From contig NZ_JACHLP010000006.1 in the NCBI RefSeq assembly GCF_014204525.1, forward strand, positions 62,001-126,000: a stretch of DNA of 64,000 nucleotides, read 5' to 3'. Position 1 is the stretch's first letter. Every line of letters starts with the position of its first letter. Below the pieces are notes generated by a model. That model ran no database searches, had not been told where the DNA came from, and saw only the letters and a list, made by a program, of their open reading frames with translations. Shown here in pieces: positions 9,040 to 17,489 of the stretch. The translations under genes were made by a program, and so were the position numbers. This DNA comes from Roseateles oligotrophus (GTDB lineage Bacteria; Pseudomonadota; Gammaproteobacteria; Burkholderiales; Burkholderiaceae_C).

Positions 9040-11700
9040 ATGAATGCATCTTCCCGACGCGCTTGCCGCATGCGCCCCGGCGCCATCGCTTTGGCCATCA
9101 GCAGCTGGCTGGCCATGGCCCCGTCCGCCTGGGCACAGCAGCAGGCGCCAGCGCCGGCCGATAAAGTGGACAAGACCGAGCTGCCCACCGTCACCGTCAC
9201 GGCCACCCGCATGAGTTCGGGCCTGCTGCAAACGCCGGTGTCGGTGACGGCCATTACGCAGGACAAGCTGAGCCGCGAGGGCGTCACCGATGTGCGCGGC
9301 CTGGCCGGCACGGTGCCCAATCTGCAGATCGCCACCGGCGCCGATTCGGGGGTGCAGATCGCCATCCGCGGCATCAGCTCCAATAACTTCACCGAGATCG
9401 GCGACCCCGCCGTGGGCCTGCATGTGGGCGGGCTTTACTCGCCGCGGCCGCAGGGCGCGATGGCCCTGATGTTCGATCTGGATCAGGTGGAGGTCTTGCG
9501 CGGCCCGCAGGGCACGCTGTTCGGCCGCAACTCCACCGCCGGCAGCATCAACATCATTCCGGCCAAGCCCGAGTTCGGGCAGAGCTATGGCAGCGCCGAG
9601 CTGGACCTGGGCAAGTACAACAAGCGCCAGCTCAATCTGATCCAGAACATCGGCCTGAGCGACAACTTCGCCCTGCGCGCCACCGTGATGCTGCTCAAGC
9701 GCGACAGCTGGCTGAACCAGTCGCAGGACTTCACCGACGTCCATATGCCCGAGCACGGCTTTGTGGCCGATGGCATCCCCGATGTGGACCAGCGCTACAA
9801 CAGCAAGGTCAGCAAGGCCGATGCCTATAACAACAAGAACGAGTGGGCCGCGCGCCTGAGCGGGCGCTGGAAGATCAGCGCCGACCTGGAGGCGATGCTG
9901 AGCTATGAGAAGTTCAAGAACAATGGTGCCGGCGACATCGGCTTGAAGGACTGCGCCCAGGCCGCCGGCACGCGCTTCGCCTGCGCGGGCGGCCAATGGG
10001 ATGTCAGCATCAATGTGCCGGGCAAGATCGATATGTCCATCGACACGCTGCGTGGCGGTATGAACTGGAACCTCGGCAAGCACAGCAGCCTGGAATACAA
10101 CTTTGCCTACGCCGACCAGCGCCGCTCGCAGCAGGGCGATGACGACTCCGGCTATCACCGCCTCTCCAGCCAGGTCACGGCGCAGTGGCCGGTGGGCCCG
10201 GACGGCGACTGGGGCAGCTGGCCGCTGCGGGACGACACCTCGCGCACGCTGAGCTCAAAATACCTCTCGCTGGTGCAGGAGCTGCAGTTCAAGCAAAAGA
10301 GCGACAAGCTGCAGTACGTGCTGGGTGCTTTCTGGATGCGCGAGAAGAATGCCATCGACTATGCGCAGGAGCAGCTGGTCAACGCACCTTACGGTTATCC
10401 GATCAGCCAGTACTACCAGCAGCCCAACCGGCAGATCGACGCCAAGGCCCTCTTCGGCCAGATGGACCTGAAATTCGCCAATAGCTGGACCGCCACGCTG
10501 GGCGGGCGCTACAGCTATGACAGCAAGACCGACAAGGGCGGCAAGGTCTATGGCGGCGAATGGGACAGCACCTCGCCGGCCTACTTCAACGGCCTGTTCG
10601 ATCCGGGCCTGCCCGGCACGCCGGGCTTCAAACCGCCGAGCAGCAGCCATCTGACGACCGGCATGGGGCCTCTGGCCGGCACCGGCGCCTATGCCAAATA
10701 TCGGCCGCCGGCGCAGAACGACAACGCCATGTCCTGGGGCAAGTTCACCTATCGCCTGGGCCTGATGAATCAGCTCACGCCGCAGGACATGGTCTTCACC
10801 TCGCTGTCGACCGGCTACAAGGCGGGCGGCTTTGGCGACAAGGACGACCGCTGCGGCGGCTTCCAATGCGCCGAGGGTCCATCGCCGCAACTCACCTTCT
10901 TTGCCTACAAGCCCGAGACGGTCAGCAATCTGGAGTTCGGCTACAAGGGCTTGATGCTGAACAAGCGCCTGTCGCTGTCGGCCACGGCCTTCTTCAGCCG
11001 CTACAAGGATATGCAGGTCACCGACACCTTCTTCGCCGCCAAGGTCAAGCCCGAGCGCGACTGCACGGCCAATACCGTGGGCTGCGACATCGTGCAGAAG
11101 TGGCAGACCATCAATGTCGGCACGGTCGAGATCCCGGGCCTGGAGCTGGAGCTGGACTACAAGCCCTGGGCCGGCGCGCGCCTGGGCGGCTTCTTCACCT
11201 ATATCAACTCCAAGATCAAGGACTACCCCGCCTTCAGCGACACCTGGAACTGCGACTACCGGCGCGAGAACGGTGCGCCCGCCTGCCCGCCGGCCTATAG
11301 CGGCAGCGACCCCACGCTGGTGGGGCGCAATGTCTACGACATCACCGGCAACCATTTGCCGATGTCGCCCAAGTACAGCCTAGGCCTGAACTTTTCGCAG
11401 AGCTTCAACTTCGACGGCGGCTATGTGCTGACGCCCTGGGTCGCGCTGAAGTGGCAGGACAAGATGTACTTCAGCCTGCGCAATCTGGACAACCCGCATA
11501 TCTCCGACGCGCAAAAAGCCTTCACCAAGATCGATGCCTCGATCAAGCTGGTCTCGCCCAAGAACTGGCATCTGGAAGCCTATGTCTACAACCTCACTGA
11601 CCAGTGGACCAAGAACGCCGCGGCCGATGGCGGCGGCTTTGTGAAGGCAATGTGGAGCGAGCCGCGCATGTACGGCTTGCGCGTGGGCATCGACTACTGA
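9040..11700 (+). CDS. TonB-dependent outer-membrane receptor
   Basis: About 886 aa from the ATG at 9040 with AGGAGA ten bases upstream. A signal peptide ending near AWAQQQ is followed by the TonB-box-like TVTVTATR, then a plug domain with VEVLRGPQGTLFGRNSTAG and a long beta-barrel. Extracellular loops are rich in Lys, Asn and Tyr, and some contain Cys pairs (DDRCGGFQCAEG and CDYRRENGAPACP). The last residues (VGIDY) resemble an outer-membrane insertion signal. It acts in energised uptake of a large or scarce substrate. The preceding chitinase-like lipoprotein and the directly overlapping NagX-like gene suggest amino-sugar oligomers, but nothing in the barrel itself proves that. Confidence 0.9.
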   Translation: MNASSRRACRMRPGAIALAISSWLAMAPSAWAQQQAPAPADKVDKTELPTVTVTATRMSSGLLQTPVSVTAITQDKLSREGVTDVRGLAGTVPNLQIATGADSGVQIAIRGISSNNFTEIGDPAVGLHVGGLYSPRPQGAMALMFDLDQVEVLRGPQGTLFGRNSTAGSINIIPAKPEFGQSYGSAELDLGKYNKRQLNLIQNIGLSDNFALRATVMLLKRDSWLNQSQDFTDVHMPEHGFVADGIPDVDQRYNSKVSKADAYNNKNEWAARLSGRWKISADLEAMLSYEKFKNNGAGDIGLKDCAQAAGTRFACAGGQWDVSINVPGKIDMSIDTLRGGMNWNLGKHSSLEYNFAYADQRRSQQGDDDSGYHRLSSQVTAQWPVGPDGDWGSWPLRDDTSRTLSSKYLSLVQELQFKQKSDKLQYVLGAFWMREKNAIDYAQEQLVNAPYGYPISQYYQQPNRQIDAKALFGQMDLKFANSWTATLGGRYSYDSKTDKGGKVYGGEWDSTSPAYFNGLFDPGLPGTPGFKPPSSSHLTTGMGPLAGTGAYAKYRPPAQNDNAMSWGKFTYRLGLMNQLTPQDMVFTSLSTGYKAGGFGDKDDRCGGFQCAEGPSPQLTFFAYKPETVSNLEFGYKGLMLNKRLSLSATAFFSRYKDMQVTDTFFAAKVKPERDCTANTVGCDIVQKWQTINVGTVEIPGLELELDYKPWAGARLGGFFTYINSKIKDYPAFSDTWNCDYRRENGAPACPPAYSGSDPTLVGRNVYDITGNHLPMSPKYSLGLNFSQSFNFDGGYVLTPWVALKWQDKMYFSLRNLDNPHISDAQKAFTKIDASIKLVSPKNWHLEAYVYNLTDQWTKNAAADGGGFVKAMWSEPRMYGLRVGIDY

Positions 11701-13082
11701 TGTTCGGACTCCAGCTGCGCGCCGGCCGCATCGCCAGCATCGACATTTTTCGCGCCCTGACGGTGCTGGTGATGATCACCGTCAATGAGTGGCACCGGGT
11801 CGGCGATCTGCCGGCCTGGATGCGGCATATGCCGGCCGATGCCGATGCGATGAGCTTTGTCGACGGGGTCTTCCCGGCCTTTTTATTCATCGTCGGCATG
11901 TCCATCCCCTTCGCCTTGCAGCAGCGCCTGCAGGCGGGCGATACGCCGCGCCAGCTCTTGCTGCATGTGCTGCAACGCGGTCTGGGCCTGGTCTTGATCG
12001 GTGTCTTCATGGTCAATGCGGAAGAGGGCTTCCATGCCGCCTCCATGCCGCTGCCAATCGCCTTGTGGGCGCTGCTGAGCTATTTGGCCGCCTTCGCGTT
12101 GTGGGGCTCGCTGCGCGGCGGGCCGGCGCTGGCGGGCGGCTGGCGCCTGGCCGGCGTGGCGCTGTTTGCTTTGCTGGCCTGGCTTTACCGCGGCGGGCCC
12201 GACGGCAGCGGCGGCATGAGGACGCAGTGGTGGGGCATTCTGGGTCTGATCGGCTGGGCCTATCTGCTGGGCTGCGCGGCGCTGCTGCTGTGCCGCGCCC
12301 GTGTCGCCGGCCTCTTGCTGGCCCTGGGCCTGTGCCTGGCCTACTTCGCCCTGCAGCGCCAGCCCCTGGTGCAGGGCAGTGGCTGGCTGCGTCTGCTGTT
12401 CAGCCAGGACGGCCATGCCGTGCACGGCGCGCTGGTGATCAGCGGCAGCATCACGGCCCTGCTCTTCTTCGACCAGGGCCGCGCCCGCAGCCTAGGAGTC
12501 TGTCGGGCTTGGGTCGCCGACAGTGGGAATCGGCCCCAGCGAGGCCAGTTTTTGCCGGATTTGCAGCCCCATAGCCCAGCTATGGGGCAAGAAGCCGGTG
12601 AAAAATGGACCGCTGCGGTCGATTTCCCGCCGGCGATTCCCAAGTCCGACAGACTCCTAGTGCAGCGCCTGGGCCTGGCCCTGCTGTTTGCCGCCGCGCT
12701 GGCCTTGCTGGCGGCGCTGCTGCGGCCGGCCTTCAAGATCTCCAAGATCTACGCCACGCCCAGCTGGGCGCTTTACAGTGCGGCGGCCTGTGTGCTGATC
12801 TTTGCCGCTTTGTCTCTGTGGCTGGCCTGGCGGCAGCGTGTCGGTGCCGGCGCGGCGGCCGCGCCACGGCGCTCCGGCTTGCTGGACGCGGTGGCTGCCA
12901 ACCCCTTGCTGGCCTATCTGACGCCTTTTGTCGTCGAGGCGCTGATGCAGCTGCTGCAATGGCCCTGGCCCGCCTTCACACGCAGCGCGCCCTGGGGCGT
13001 CGTGTTCGGCATGGCCTATGCCGTGGCGGTGGCGGCCTTCGTCAAATTCATCGCGGCGCGCGGGGTGCGCTTGCGTATCTAG
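11700..13082 (+). CDS. DUF5009/NagX-like membrane protein (heparan-alpha-glucosaminide acetyltransferase superfamily), with inserted segment
   Basis: About 460 aa; the ATG at 11700 overlaps the receptor's TGA (TGATG), implying coupled translation. It opens with RIASIDIFRALTVLVMITVNEW, the hallmark of the DUF5009/DUF1624 acyltransferase superfamily, with the conserved SIDxxRG-like stretch degenerate to SIDIFRA, and has about ten membrane helices. Family members called NagX sit in chitin/GlcNAc utilisation loci; some relatives transacylate glucosamine. Residues about 265-320 are not membrane protein: they are the in-frame translation of a 169-bp palindromic element (separate entry), placed between two helices. 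Without it the protein would be about 405 aa, normal for the family. Whether the product still works is unknown. Confidence 0.75.
   Translation: MFGLQLRAGRIASIDIFRALTVLVMITVNEWHRVGDLPAWMRHMPADADAMSFVDGVFPAFLFIVGMSIPFALQQRLQAGDTPRQLLLHVLQRGLGLVLIGVFMVNAEEGFHAASMPLPIALWALLSYLAAFALWGSLRGGPALAGGWRLAGVALFALLAWLYRGGPDGSGGMRTQWWGILGLIGWAYLLGCAALLLCRARVAGLLLALGLCLAYFALQRQPLVQGSGWLRLLFSQDGHAVHGALVISGSITALLFFDQGRARSLGVCRAWVADSGNRPQRGQFLPDLQPHSPAMGQEAGEKWTAAVDFPPAIPKSDRLLVQRLGLALLFAAALALLAALLRPAFKISKIYATPSWALYSAAACVLIFAALSLWLAWRQRVGAGAAAAPRRSGLLDAVAANPLLAYLTPFVVEALMQLLQWPWPAFTRSAPWGVVFGMAYAVAVAAFVKFIAARGVRLRI
12492..12660. mobile_element. MITE-like palindromic element inserted in frame in the nagX-like gene
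   Basis: 169 bp bounded by near-perfect inverted repeats: the first 22 bases (CTAGGAGTCTGTCGG...) match the reverse complement of the last 22 with a single mismatch. Nested inside are further inverted pairs (GGGAATCG / CGATTCCC) and a central hairpin CCCCATAG-CCCAG-CTATGGGG, so the whole unit folds on itself. It has no ORF of its own. If the CTAG at each end is a 4-bp target duplication, as made by IS5-family transposases at YTAR sites, the net insertion is 165 bp, exactly 55 codons, explaining the preserved reading frame. No other copy was seen in the window. Confidence 0.75.
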
Positions 13083-13118
13083 ACTTCCTTTCTGTTCAAT
13101 TTCCAGCCCTTTCTGATC

Positions 13119-14258
13119 GTGAATCTTCTGCCAGCCAGTGCCAGGCCTTGCCATGCTTATGTGGGTAGTTATGCTCCCCATGGCCAGGGCATCTACCGTT
13201 TCGCCCTGAGTGGCGCCGAGGCCGATCTGCAAAGCCTGGGTGGGCCGGACCTGGCGCCCAACCCCAGCTTTCTGCGCTTCAATGCCGATCACTCCATGCT
13301 TTATGTGGCCAACGAGCATGAGGACTTCCAGGGCCGCTTGTCCGGCTCGGTGAGCGTCTACCGGCGCGATGCCGCCAGCGGCGCGCTGAGCCTGGCCGGC
13401 TGCGTGGCCTCGGGCGGGGCGCGGCCGGTGCATCTGAGCCTGGACGCGCAAGAGCGCCATCTCTTCGTCGCCAACTACGGCTGCGGCACCCTGGCCGTGC
13501 TGGCCCTGGACGCGGCGGGCGGCCTGGGCCAGCAGCTCGATCAGCAAAGCCCGGCCCAGTTCAAGACCCTGCAGCCCTACACCGCGTTGGCGCGGCAAGC
13601 GCCGCCCGGCAGCTTTGCGCTGAGCGACCACGACGGGCCGCATGCCCACCAGGCCGGGCTGGATCCGACCGGCCAGTTCCTGCTGAGCACCGAGCTGGGG
13701 CTGGACCAGATCATCAGCTGGCGCTTCGACGCGCGCAGCGGCCGCCTGTCGGCGCCGCGCTGCCATGCCAGCTCGCTCGGCGCCGGGCCGCGCCAGCTGT
13801 GTTTTCATCCGCGCGACGCAGGGCTGTGCTATGTGCTCAACGAGGCCTCGTCCACCCTGAGCTGGTGGCGTTTCGACGCGGCGGCGGGTGGCGTGCTGCG
13901 GCTGCTGGGTGAGCTCAGCACCTTGCCGGCCGGTTTTGCCGGCACCAGCTTCGCCTCCGAGCTGCAGTTCAGCCCCGACGGCCGCTGGCTGCTGTGCCTG
14001 AACCGCCTGCACGACTCTATTGCTGTCTTTGCGCTCGACGCCGCCGGCCGCCCGCAGCTGCTGGGCCATGAGTGGACGCGCGGCAGCTACCCACGCAGCG
14101 GCACCTTTGACCCGAGCGGCCGCTACTTCTTCGTCTGCAATCAGCGCAGCGACCACCTGGCCGTGTTCCGCCTCGGCGAGCGCGGCAGCGGCCTGCAGTT
14201 CAGCGGCCGCTATCTCGCCGTCCCAAGCCCGGCGCAGCTGGTGTTTGCCGGCCACTGA
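13119..14258 (+). CDS. Lactonase family beta-propeller protein (6-phosphogluconolactonase-like)
   Basis: 379 aa with a GTG start at 13119; the domain begins at once with HAYVGSYAPHGQGIYRF, so this or a nearby start is right. The repeated blades (NPSFLRFNADHSMLYVANE, FVANYGCGTLAVLALD, GPRQLCFHPRDAGLCYVLNE, SGTFDPSGRYFFVCNQ) are those of the YbhE/Pgl seven-bladed propeller lactonase family (PF10282). The DHDGPHAHQAG segment carries the conserved histidines and is characteristic. Such enzymes hydrolyse sugar lactones such as 6-phosphogluconolactone. No signal peptide is evident, so it is probably cytoplasmic. It lies 36 bp after the nagX-like gene on the same strand and may belong to the same sugar-related operon. 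Confidence 0.82.
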   Translation: MNLLPASARPCHAYVGSYAPHGQGIYRFALSGAEADLQSLGGPDLAPNPSFLRFNADHSMLYVANEHEDFQGRLSGSVSVYRRDAASGALSLAGCVASGGARPVHLSLDAQERHLFVANYGCGTLAVLALDAAGGLGQQLDQQSPAQFKTLQPYTALARQAPPGSFALSDHDGPHAHQAGLDPTGQFLLSTELGLDQIISWRFDARSGRLSAPRCHASSLGAGPRQLCFHPRDAGLCYVLNEASSTLSWWRFDAAAGGVLRLLGELSTLPAGFAGTSFASELQFSPDGRWLLCLNRLHDSIAVFALDAAGRPQLLGHEWTRGSYPRSGTFDPSGRYFFVCNQRSDHLAVFRLGERGSGLQFSGRYLAVPSPAQLVFAGH

Positions 14259-14393
14259 GTCCGGCGGCCCAGGCGGGGGGAGGACGCAAGAAAACAAATA
14301 CCGGCTTTGCTAAAGCTGGGGACTCTGACAAGCGCGCTACATATGCGCTGCCTACAGTGGGGCAAGTTTCAACCCCTTCAGAGACCTTTCCCC

Positions 14394-15479
14394 ATGAACA
14401 ACAAGACTCTTGTTTCGACCGCGGCCTTGCTGATGTCGGCCGGCCTGGCCCAGGCCCAGCAATCCAGCGTGACCGTCTACGGCCTGATCGACGCCGCCCT
14501 GCAGACCACCAATGCGGCGGCCGTGTCCCCCGGCGTCAGCGGCACGCAGCATCGCCTCAGCTCGGGCGGCATCCAGGGCAGCCGTTATGGCTTCAAGGGC
14601 AGCGAGGACCTGGGCGGCGGCCTCAAGGCCGTGTTCGATCTGGAGAACCAGTTCGACGTCAGCACAGGCCAGAACAAGAGCAGCTCGCAAGCCTTCTCCC
14701 GCAAGGCCGATGTGGGCATCAGCGGCGACTTCGGCCGCCTGACCGCGGGCCGCCACACCATTTTTTCCTACGATGTGCAGGACGAACTGGACCCCGTGCA
14801 ATTCGCCAACTTCACGCCGCTGGGCAATAGCGGCGATGCGCCGGTCGCCAAGTTCGCCGACTACCAGGTGCTCAACGCCCGCCGCGACAACTCCGTCAAA
14901 TACAGCTTCAGTGCCGGCGGCCTGAGCGCCGGCCTGATGTATGCCTTTGGCGAAGTGGCTGGCAATAGCAGTGCCAACAGCAGCCTGGGCGGCAAGCTGG
15001 GCTATGCGGGCGCGGGCTTCAAGGTCTTGGCCTCGGTCGACCAGGTCAAGGATGCCAAGGGCGCCAAGGCTCTGGGCAGCACCCTCGGCGCCACCTATAC
15101 CTACGGCGATGTCACCGGTTTTGTGGGTTATGTGCAGGTCAAGAACGACTTCCAGGCCGCCGGCGGCTATGGCCAGACCAACTCGGTGTGGTGGTTGGGC
15201 GCGCGTTATGCCCCGCTGCCGGCCCTGGCCCTGCACCTGGGTTATTACGATCAGAAGCAGAGTGACACGACGACCGCCGCCGGCCTTGCCCAGCCCACGG
15301 CCGATGGCAAGGCGCAGACCCTGTCCTTGCTGGCCGACTACACCTTGTCCAAGCGCAGCGACGTCTACTTCTCGCTGCAGAACAGCTGGCTCAAGGACGG
15401 CATGGTCGCCGCCATGTCCCCCAGCGGCCGCCGCGACCAGGTGGCATCGGCCTTGTTGGGGATTCGGCATAAGTTCTAA
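14394..15479 (+). CDS. Outer-membrane porin (Gram-negative Porin_4 type)
   Basis: About 361 aa from the ATG at 14394; the longer open frame from 14307 precedes the signal peptide and is rejected. The signal MNNKTLVSTAALLMSAGLAQA is followed by QQSSVTVYGLIDAAL, the invariant first strand of betaproteobacterial trimeric porins, and the chain ends in IRHKF with C-terminal Phe, the barrel-assembly signal. Internal hallmarks include GSRYGFKGSEDLGGGLKAVFDLENQF and the loop-3 region after GRHTIFSYD. It provides diffusion of small hydrophilic solutes. It is 135 bp after the lactonase gene and could have its own promoter there, but no convincing -35/-10 pair was identified. Confidence 0.93.
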   Translation: MNNKTLVSTAALLMSAGLAQAQQSSVTVYGLIDAALQTTNAAAVSPGVSGTQHRLSSGGIQGSRYGFKGSEDLGGGLKAVFDLENQFDVSTGQNKSSSQAFSRKADVGISGDFGRLTAGRHTIFSYDVQDELDPVQFANFTPLGNSGDAPVAKFADYQVLNARRDNSVKYSFSAGGLSAGLMYAFGEVAGNSSANSSLGGKLGYAGAGFKVLASVDQVKDAKGAKALGSTLGATYTYGDVTGFVGYVQVKNDFQAAGGYGQTNSVWWLGARYAPLPALALHLGYYDQKQSDTTTAAGLAQPTADGKAQTLSLLADYTLSKRSDVYFSLQNSWLKDGMVAAMSPSGRRDQVASALLGIRHKF

Positions 15480-15510
15480 GGCCTGAGCGGGCAGCGGGTT
15501 TAGGGCGGCG

Positions 15511-15545
15511 AACAAAACTCTCCTGGCGTTGTTTCGCCGTCTTGC
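15511..15545 (+). repeat. 35-bp dispersed motif, copy 1
   Basis: This sequence begins AACAAAACTCTCCTGGCG and recurs on the opposite strand at 56131-56165, differing at about three positions. Each copy can form a small GGCG...CGCC hairpin after the CTCCT. It lies just downstream of the porin gene and at the edge of the cassette island; the other copy is next to a dispersed repeat element. Function is unknown. Confidence 0.6.
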
Positions 15546-15546
15546 C

Positions 15547-15781
15547 CTACCCGGCGGCCTCCTTGGCCGCCTGTCTCGAATTCACAAATTGTTCTAGCGC
15601 TTCAAGCTGCTCAAGTCGGCGTTTGAGCGCGTGGCTAGGTGTCATTTGCACTGGCGTTGCCAATGCTTCCCGCCTTCCTGTGCCGATGGTGCTCAGCCAG
15701 CGCCTTCGCGAGTTCAGTAAACGGAACCGAGAAGACAAGCGTCCAGCGGCGTCGGTGCAGTTGAAGGGGTCTTGGAGGCAT
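15547..15781 (-). pseudogene. Possible frameshifted cassette gene of unknown function
   Basis: Two minus-strand frames join if a one-base frameshift near 15645 is allowed. The first, from the ATG at 15781, reads MPPRPLQLHRRRWTLVF then LAKALAEHHRHRKAGSI and stops; the second continues TPSHALKRRLEQLEALEQF to a stop at 15547. The second part is strongly helical. No family is recognised. The position, just after a degenerate attC-like stretch at 15800-15857 and with the same orientation as the other cassette genes, suggests a decayed cassette. The coding status is weakly supported. Confidence 0.3.
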
Positions 15782-15799
15782 GAAGGAGCGGGGTGTGAA

Positions 15800-15857
15800 G
15801 ACTAAGGTTCGAATTCGGCGTCCGTCGAAGGCAATCCGCTTGAATGATGGGCTAGCT
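15800..15857 (-). other. Degenerate attC-like site
   Basis: On the minus strand, CATCATTCAAGCGGATTGCC and CGAATTCGAACCTTAG resemble the left and right halves of integron attC sites, but the core RYYYAAC/GTTRRRY boxes are corrupted (AACCTTAG in place of AACGTTRGG). It lies between the stop of the 123-aa cassette gene and the next cassette-like reading frame, where an attC is expected. Confidence 0.35.
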
Positions 15858-15925
15858 TGCTCACAGGTCAACAAGATTGAAATTTGAATATGCGAGACAC
15901 AGCCGCAGTGGGATTTGATATGCGC

Positions 15926-16297
15926 TCACCTACCGAGCGCTGAGTAAATGACGAACGCTCCTGCTGCAAAGCCGACGACGCCTGCAGGACGAAAGACGGT
16001 CTTAAACGATGCGGATCGAACCGCAAAATCGCGATGGCGGGAGGAGCCAGCCAATAGCAAGAACGCGCCGACAGCGACAAGGACATAGCCGGCGAAAACG
16101 AACACTGGCGGATGCAGAGTCTGCTCCGCGAAGAAGACAAGCGCACCGCCTGCGAGAACTCGGGTAATGATTTCGGCGGCGTGAAAGTAGGGCTTCTGCG
16201 CGAAAGCCAGGATTCCGGCCGCCCATGCATCCGGGCTAGCCATCATCAAGCAGCTAAGGGATATCGTCAGCAAGCCGATGGCAGCGATGACATACAT
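15926..16297 (-). CDS. Small integral membrane protein of unknown function, cassette-borne
   Basis: 123 aa with four hydrophobic segments (roughly residues 1-20, 43-60, 63-83, 105-120) and short polar loops. The sequence does not identify a family. The ATG at 16297 lies 14 bases after an attC site (16311-16384) and the gene points away from it, the arrangement of a promoterless integron cassette gene. Base composition is more A+T-rich than that of the flanking core genes. The role is unknown. Confidence 0.6.
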   Translation of the reverse strand: MYVIAAIGLLTISLSCLMMASPDAWAAGILAFAQKPYFHAAEIITRVLAGGALVFFAEQTLHPPVFVFAGYVLVAVGAFLLLAGSSRHRDFAVRSASFKTVFRPAGVVGFAAGAFVIYSALGR

Positions 16298-16310
16298 GTG
16301 AATTCCCGAG

Positions 16311-16384
16311 GCCTAGCAACGAATGAGGTAAGCGGCGCTGACCGGCTTCATCGCGCAGCGTCCGTGTTGACCGATGGGTTGGGC
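16311..16384 (-). other. Integron attC recombination site
   Basis: Read on the minus strand it begins GCCCAACCCATCGGTCAAC (R'' core GCCCAAC at 16378-16384), contains the imperfectly complementary arms CGGACGCTG and CAGCGCCGC, and ends TTACCTCATTCGTTGCTAG, where the R' core is degenerate (GTTGCTA in place of GTTRRRY). It begins 13 bases after the stop of the 237-aa gene and ends 14 bases before the next start, exactly the placement of attC between cassettes. Confidence 0.65.
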
Positions 16385-16397
16385 ATATGACGCATGG

Positions 16398-17111
16398 CTA
16401 CTGACACCAATTGTCCTTTTGCGCTGGATCAGCTGCGTCGCAATAGAGGGAGATTTCGTTCAAGAAATAAGCCCTTTTGGACGGAAGCCTCTTCCAAGAA
16501 ACCTCAGGCTTGAAGTCCCTAAAGTCATTCAGTCCTGTCGTTATCTTTCTTTTGCCCGTCAGATAATTGGTGCTGTACTCGGATCTGTCACCCGTGCTAC
16601 GGGAGGACTCAGAGCGGTCATAACCAATAAGTTGAAACCGAGTGCCCTGAGTGCGGAAAGTGAACTTTTCGTTCACCACGCCATAGCTACCGCAGCTTCG
16701 CCAATCTTGCAGTTCGATGACGAGATTGCCTTTCGCAATCGAGACACCACCGTTCTCTAGTGGATCCGCCAAGCAGTCCATGTCTTCAGCACTTTCGCTC
16801 GGGAGCAGATCATCCCTGCGCAGGACTTCTTTCAAGCCACTGGATGACCGCAGGAGAATGATGAGACGGCGTGGATTCAAATTTAGGATGTTCGGCCCAA
16901 GGGACCCCTCTGGCTTCTTCTTGAAATTGGCAGGATTGGTTTCTTCAATGACAAGCACCACGTCATCAATTCCGTCGCGGTTCAGGTCTCCTATGTTTTT
17001 GGTGTTGACCTTCCAGCCACTTGGCACCCACTGGGCAAGCTCGTCAGGGGGCGCTGCGAAAGACGGTGCTGCCAGGAAGGCCAGCAGCAGAAGATACTGG
17101 GATTTCAACAT
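16398..17111 (-). CDS. Secreted protein with FG-GAP/dockerin-like calcium motif, cassette-borne
   Basis: 237 aa with an N-terminal signal peptide (MLKSQYLLLLAFLAAPSFA) and no membrane segment, so periplasmic or secreted. Residues about 40-55 read GDLNRDGIDDVVLVIE, the D-x-N-x-D-G calcium-binding loop typical of FG-GAP or dockerin-like repeats, and two cysteines occur near CDAADPAQKDNWC. No enzyme family is recognised. The gene lies between two attC sites (17151-17220 upstream, 16311-16384 downstream), starting about 40 bases after the first, and is therefore the best-defined cassette in the array. It is noticeably less GC-rich than the core genes. Confidence 0.7.
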   Translation of the reverse strand: MLKSQYLLLLAFLAAPSFAAPPDELAQWVPSGWKVNTKNIGDLNRDGIDDVVLVIEETNPANFKKKPEGSLGPNILNLNPRRLIILLRSSSGLKEVLRRDDLLPSESAEDMDCLADPLENGGVSIAKGNLVIELQDWRSCGSYGVVNEKFTFRTQGTRFQLIGYDRSESSRSTGDRSEYSTNYLTGKRKITTGLNDFRDFKPEVSWKRLPSKRAYFLNEISLYCDAADPAQKDNWCQ

Positions 17112-17150
17112 CAGAGAACCTCAGAGAGCCTACGGCGGGATATTTCAGCT

Positions 17151-17220
17151 GCCCAACGTTTAAATTGAGCGGACCAGCCAACAGAGCTGGCGCAGATCCG
17201 CTTGAATGCAAGGTTGGGGC
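17151..17220 (-). other. Integron attC recombination site (well preserved)
   Basis: On the minus strand: CCCCAAC (R''), TTGCATTCAAGCGGATC (L'' arm), a hairpin GCCAGC-TCTGTT-GGCTGG, GGTCCGCTCAATTTAAAC (L' arm) and GTTGGGC (R' core, 17151-17157). R' and R'' are complementary except at one base, and AGCGGA pairs with TCCGCT, giving the cruciform hallmark of attC. It separates the 87-aa gene from the 237-aa gene. Confidence 0.85.
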
Positions 17221-17225
17221 GCAGT

Positions 17226-17489
17226 TCACGAAAACTCATGCATCTCTCCTGCCGGGTACTTCGACCACCTAGCAAAGTCTTCATCGGAGTGCGTCGCAAG
17301 TGCAGCATCAGACTCGTCGCGAATGTTCCAGGCGTAGTTGAGGTGGTGATACGCATGCTCCAAATCGATCTGGAGCTCGCACTCTTCGTACTCCGGATTG
17401 AGCAGGGACTTCTCAATTTCCTCGAGCTGCTCTCTCGCTTCGGCAATGTTCTGAAGGATGATCTCGCGCTGCCTCACCTTGCGCTCCAA
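17226..17489 (-). CDS. Small coiled-coil protein, probably 5'-truncated cassette gene
   Basis: 87 aa if translation begins at the TTG at 17489; there is no internal ATG until the last five residues, so either TTG is used or the original start was lost when IS1182-type DNA joined at about 17490. The sequence ERKVRQREIILQNIAEAREQ and onward is highly charged and helical (a probable coiled coil), followed by YHHLNYAWNIRDES, which looks like a genuine folded segment. No family is recognised. A well-formed attC follows its stop within a few bases, so it is a cassette gene. Confidence 0.55.
   Translation of the reverse strand: MERKVRQREIILQNIAEAREQLEEIEKSLLNPEYEECELQIDLEHAYHHLNYAWNIRDESDAALATHSDEDFARWSKYPAGEMHEFS

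Noticed and set aside
12657-14297. A 546-codon minus-strand frame over the lactonase gene
   Set aside because: Composition is Ala/Gln/Arg-rich shadow sequence; the plus strand carries a complete beta-propeller protein.
14259-14393. A sigma-70 promoter for the porin gene
   Set aside because: CTGACA and TACATA-like hexamers exist but the spacing does not fit; not supported enough to annotate.
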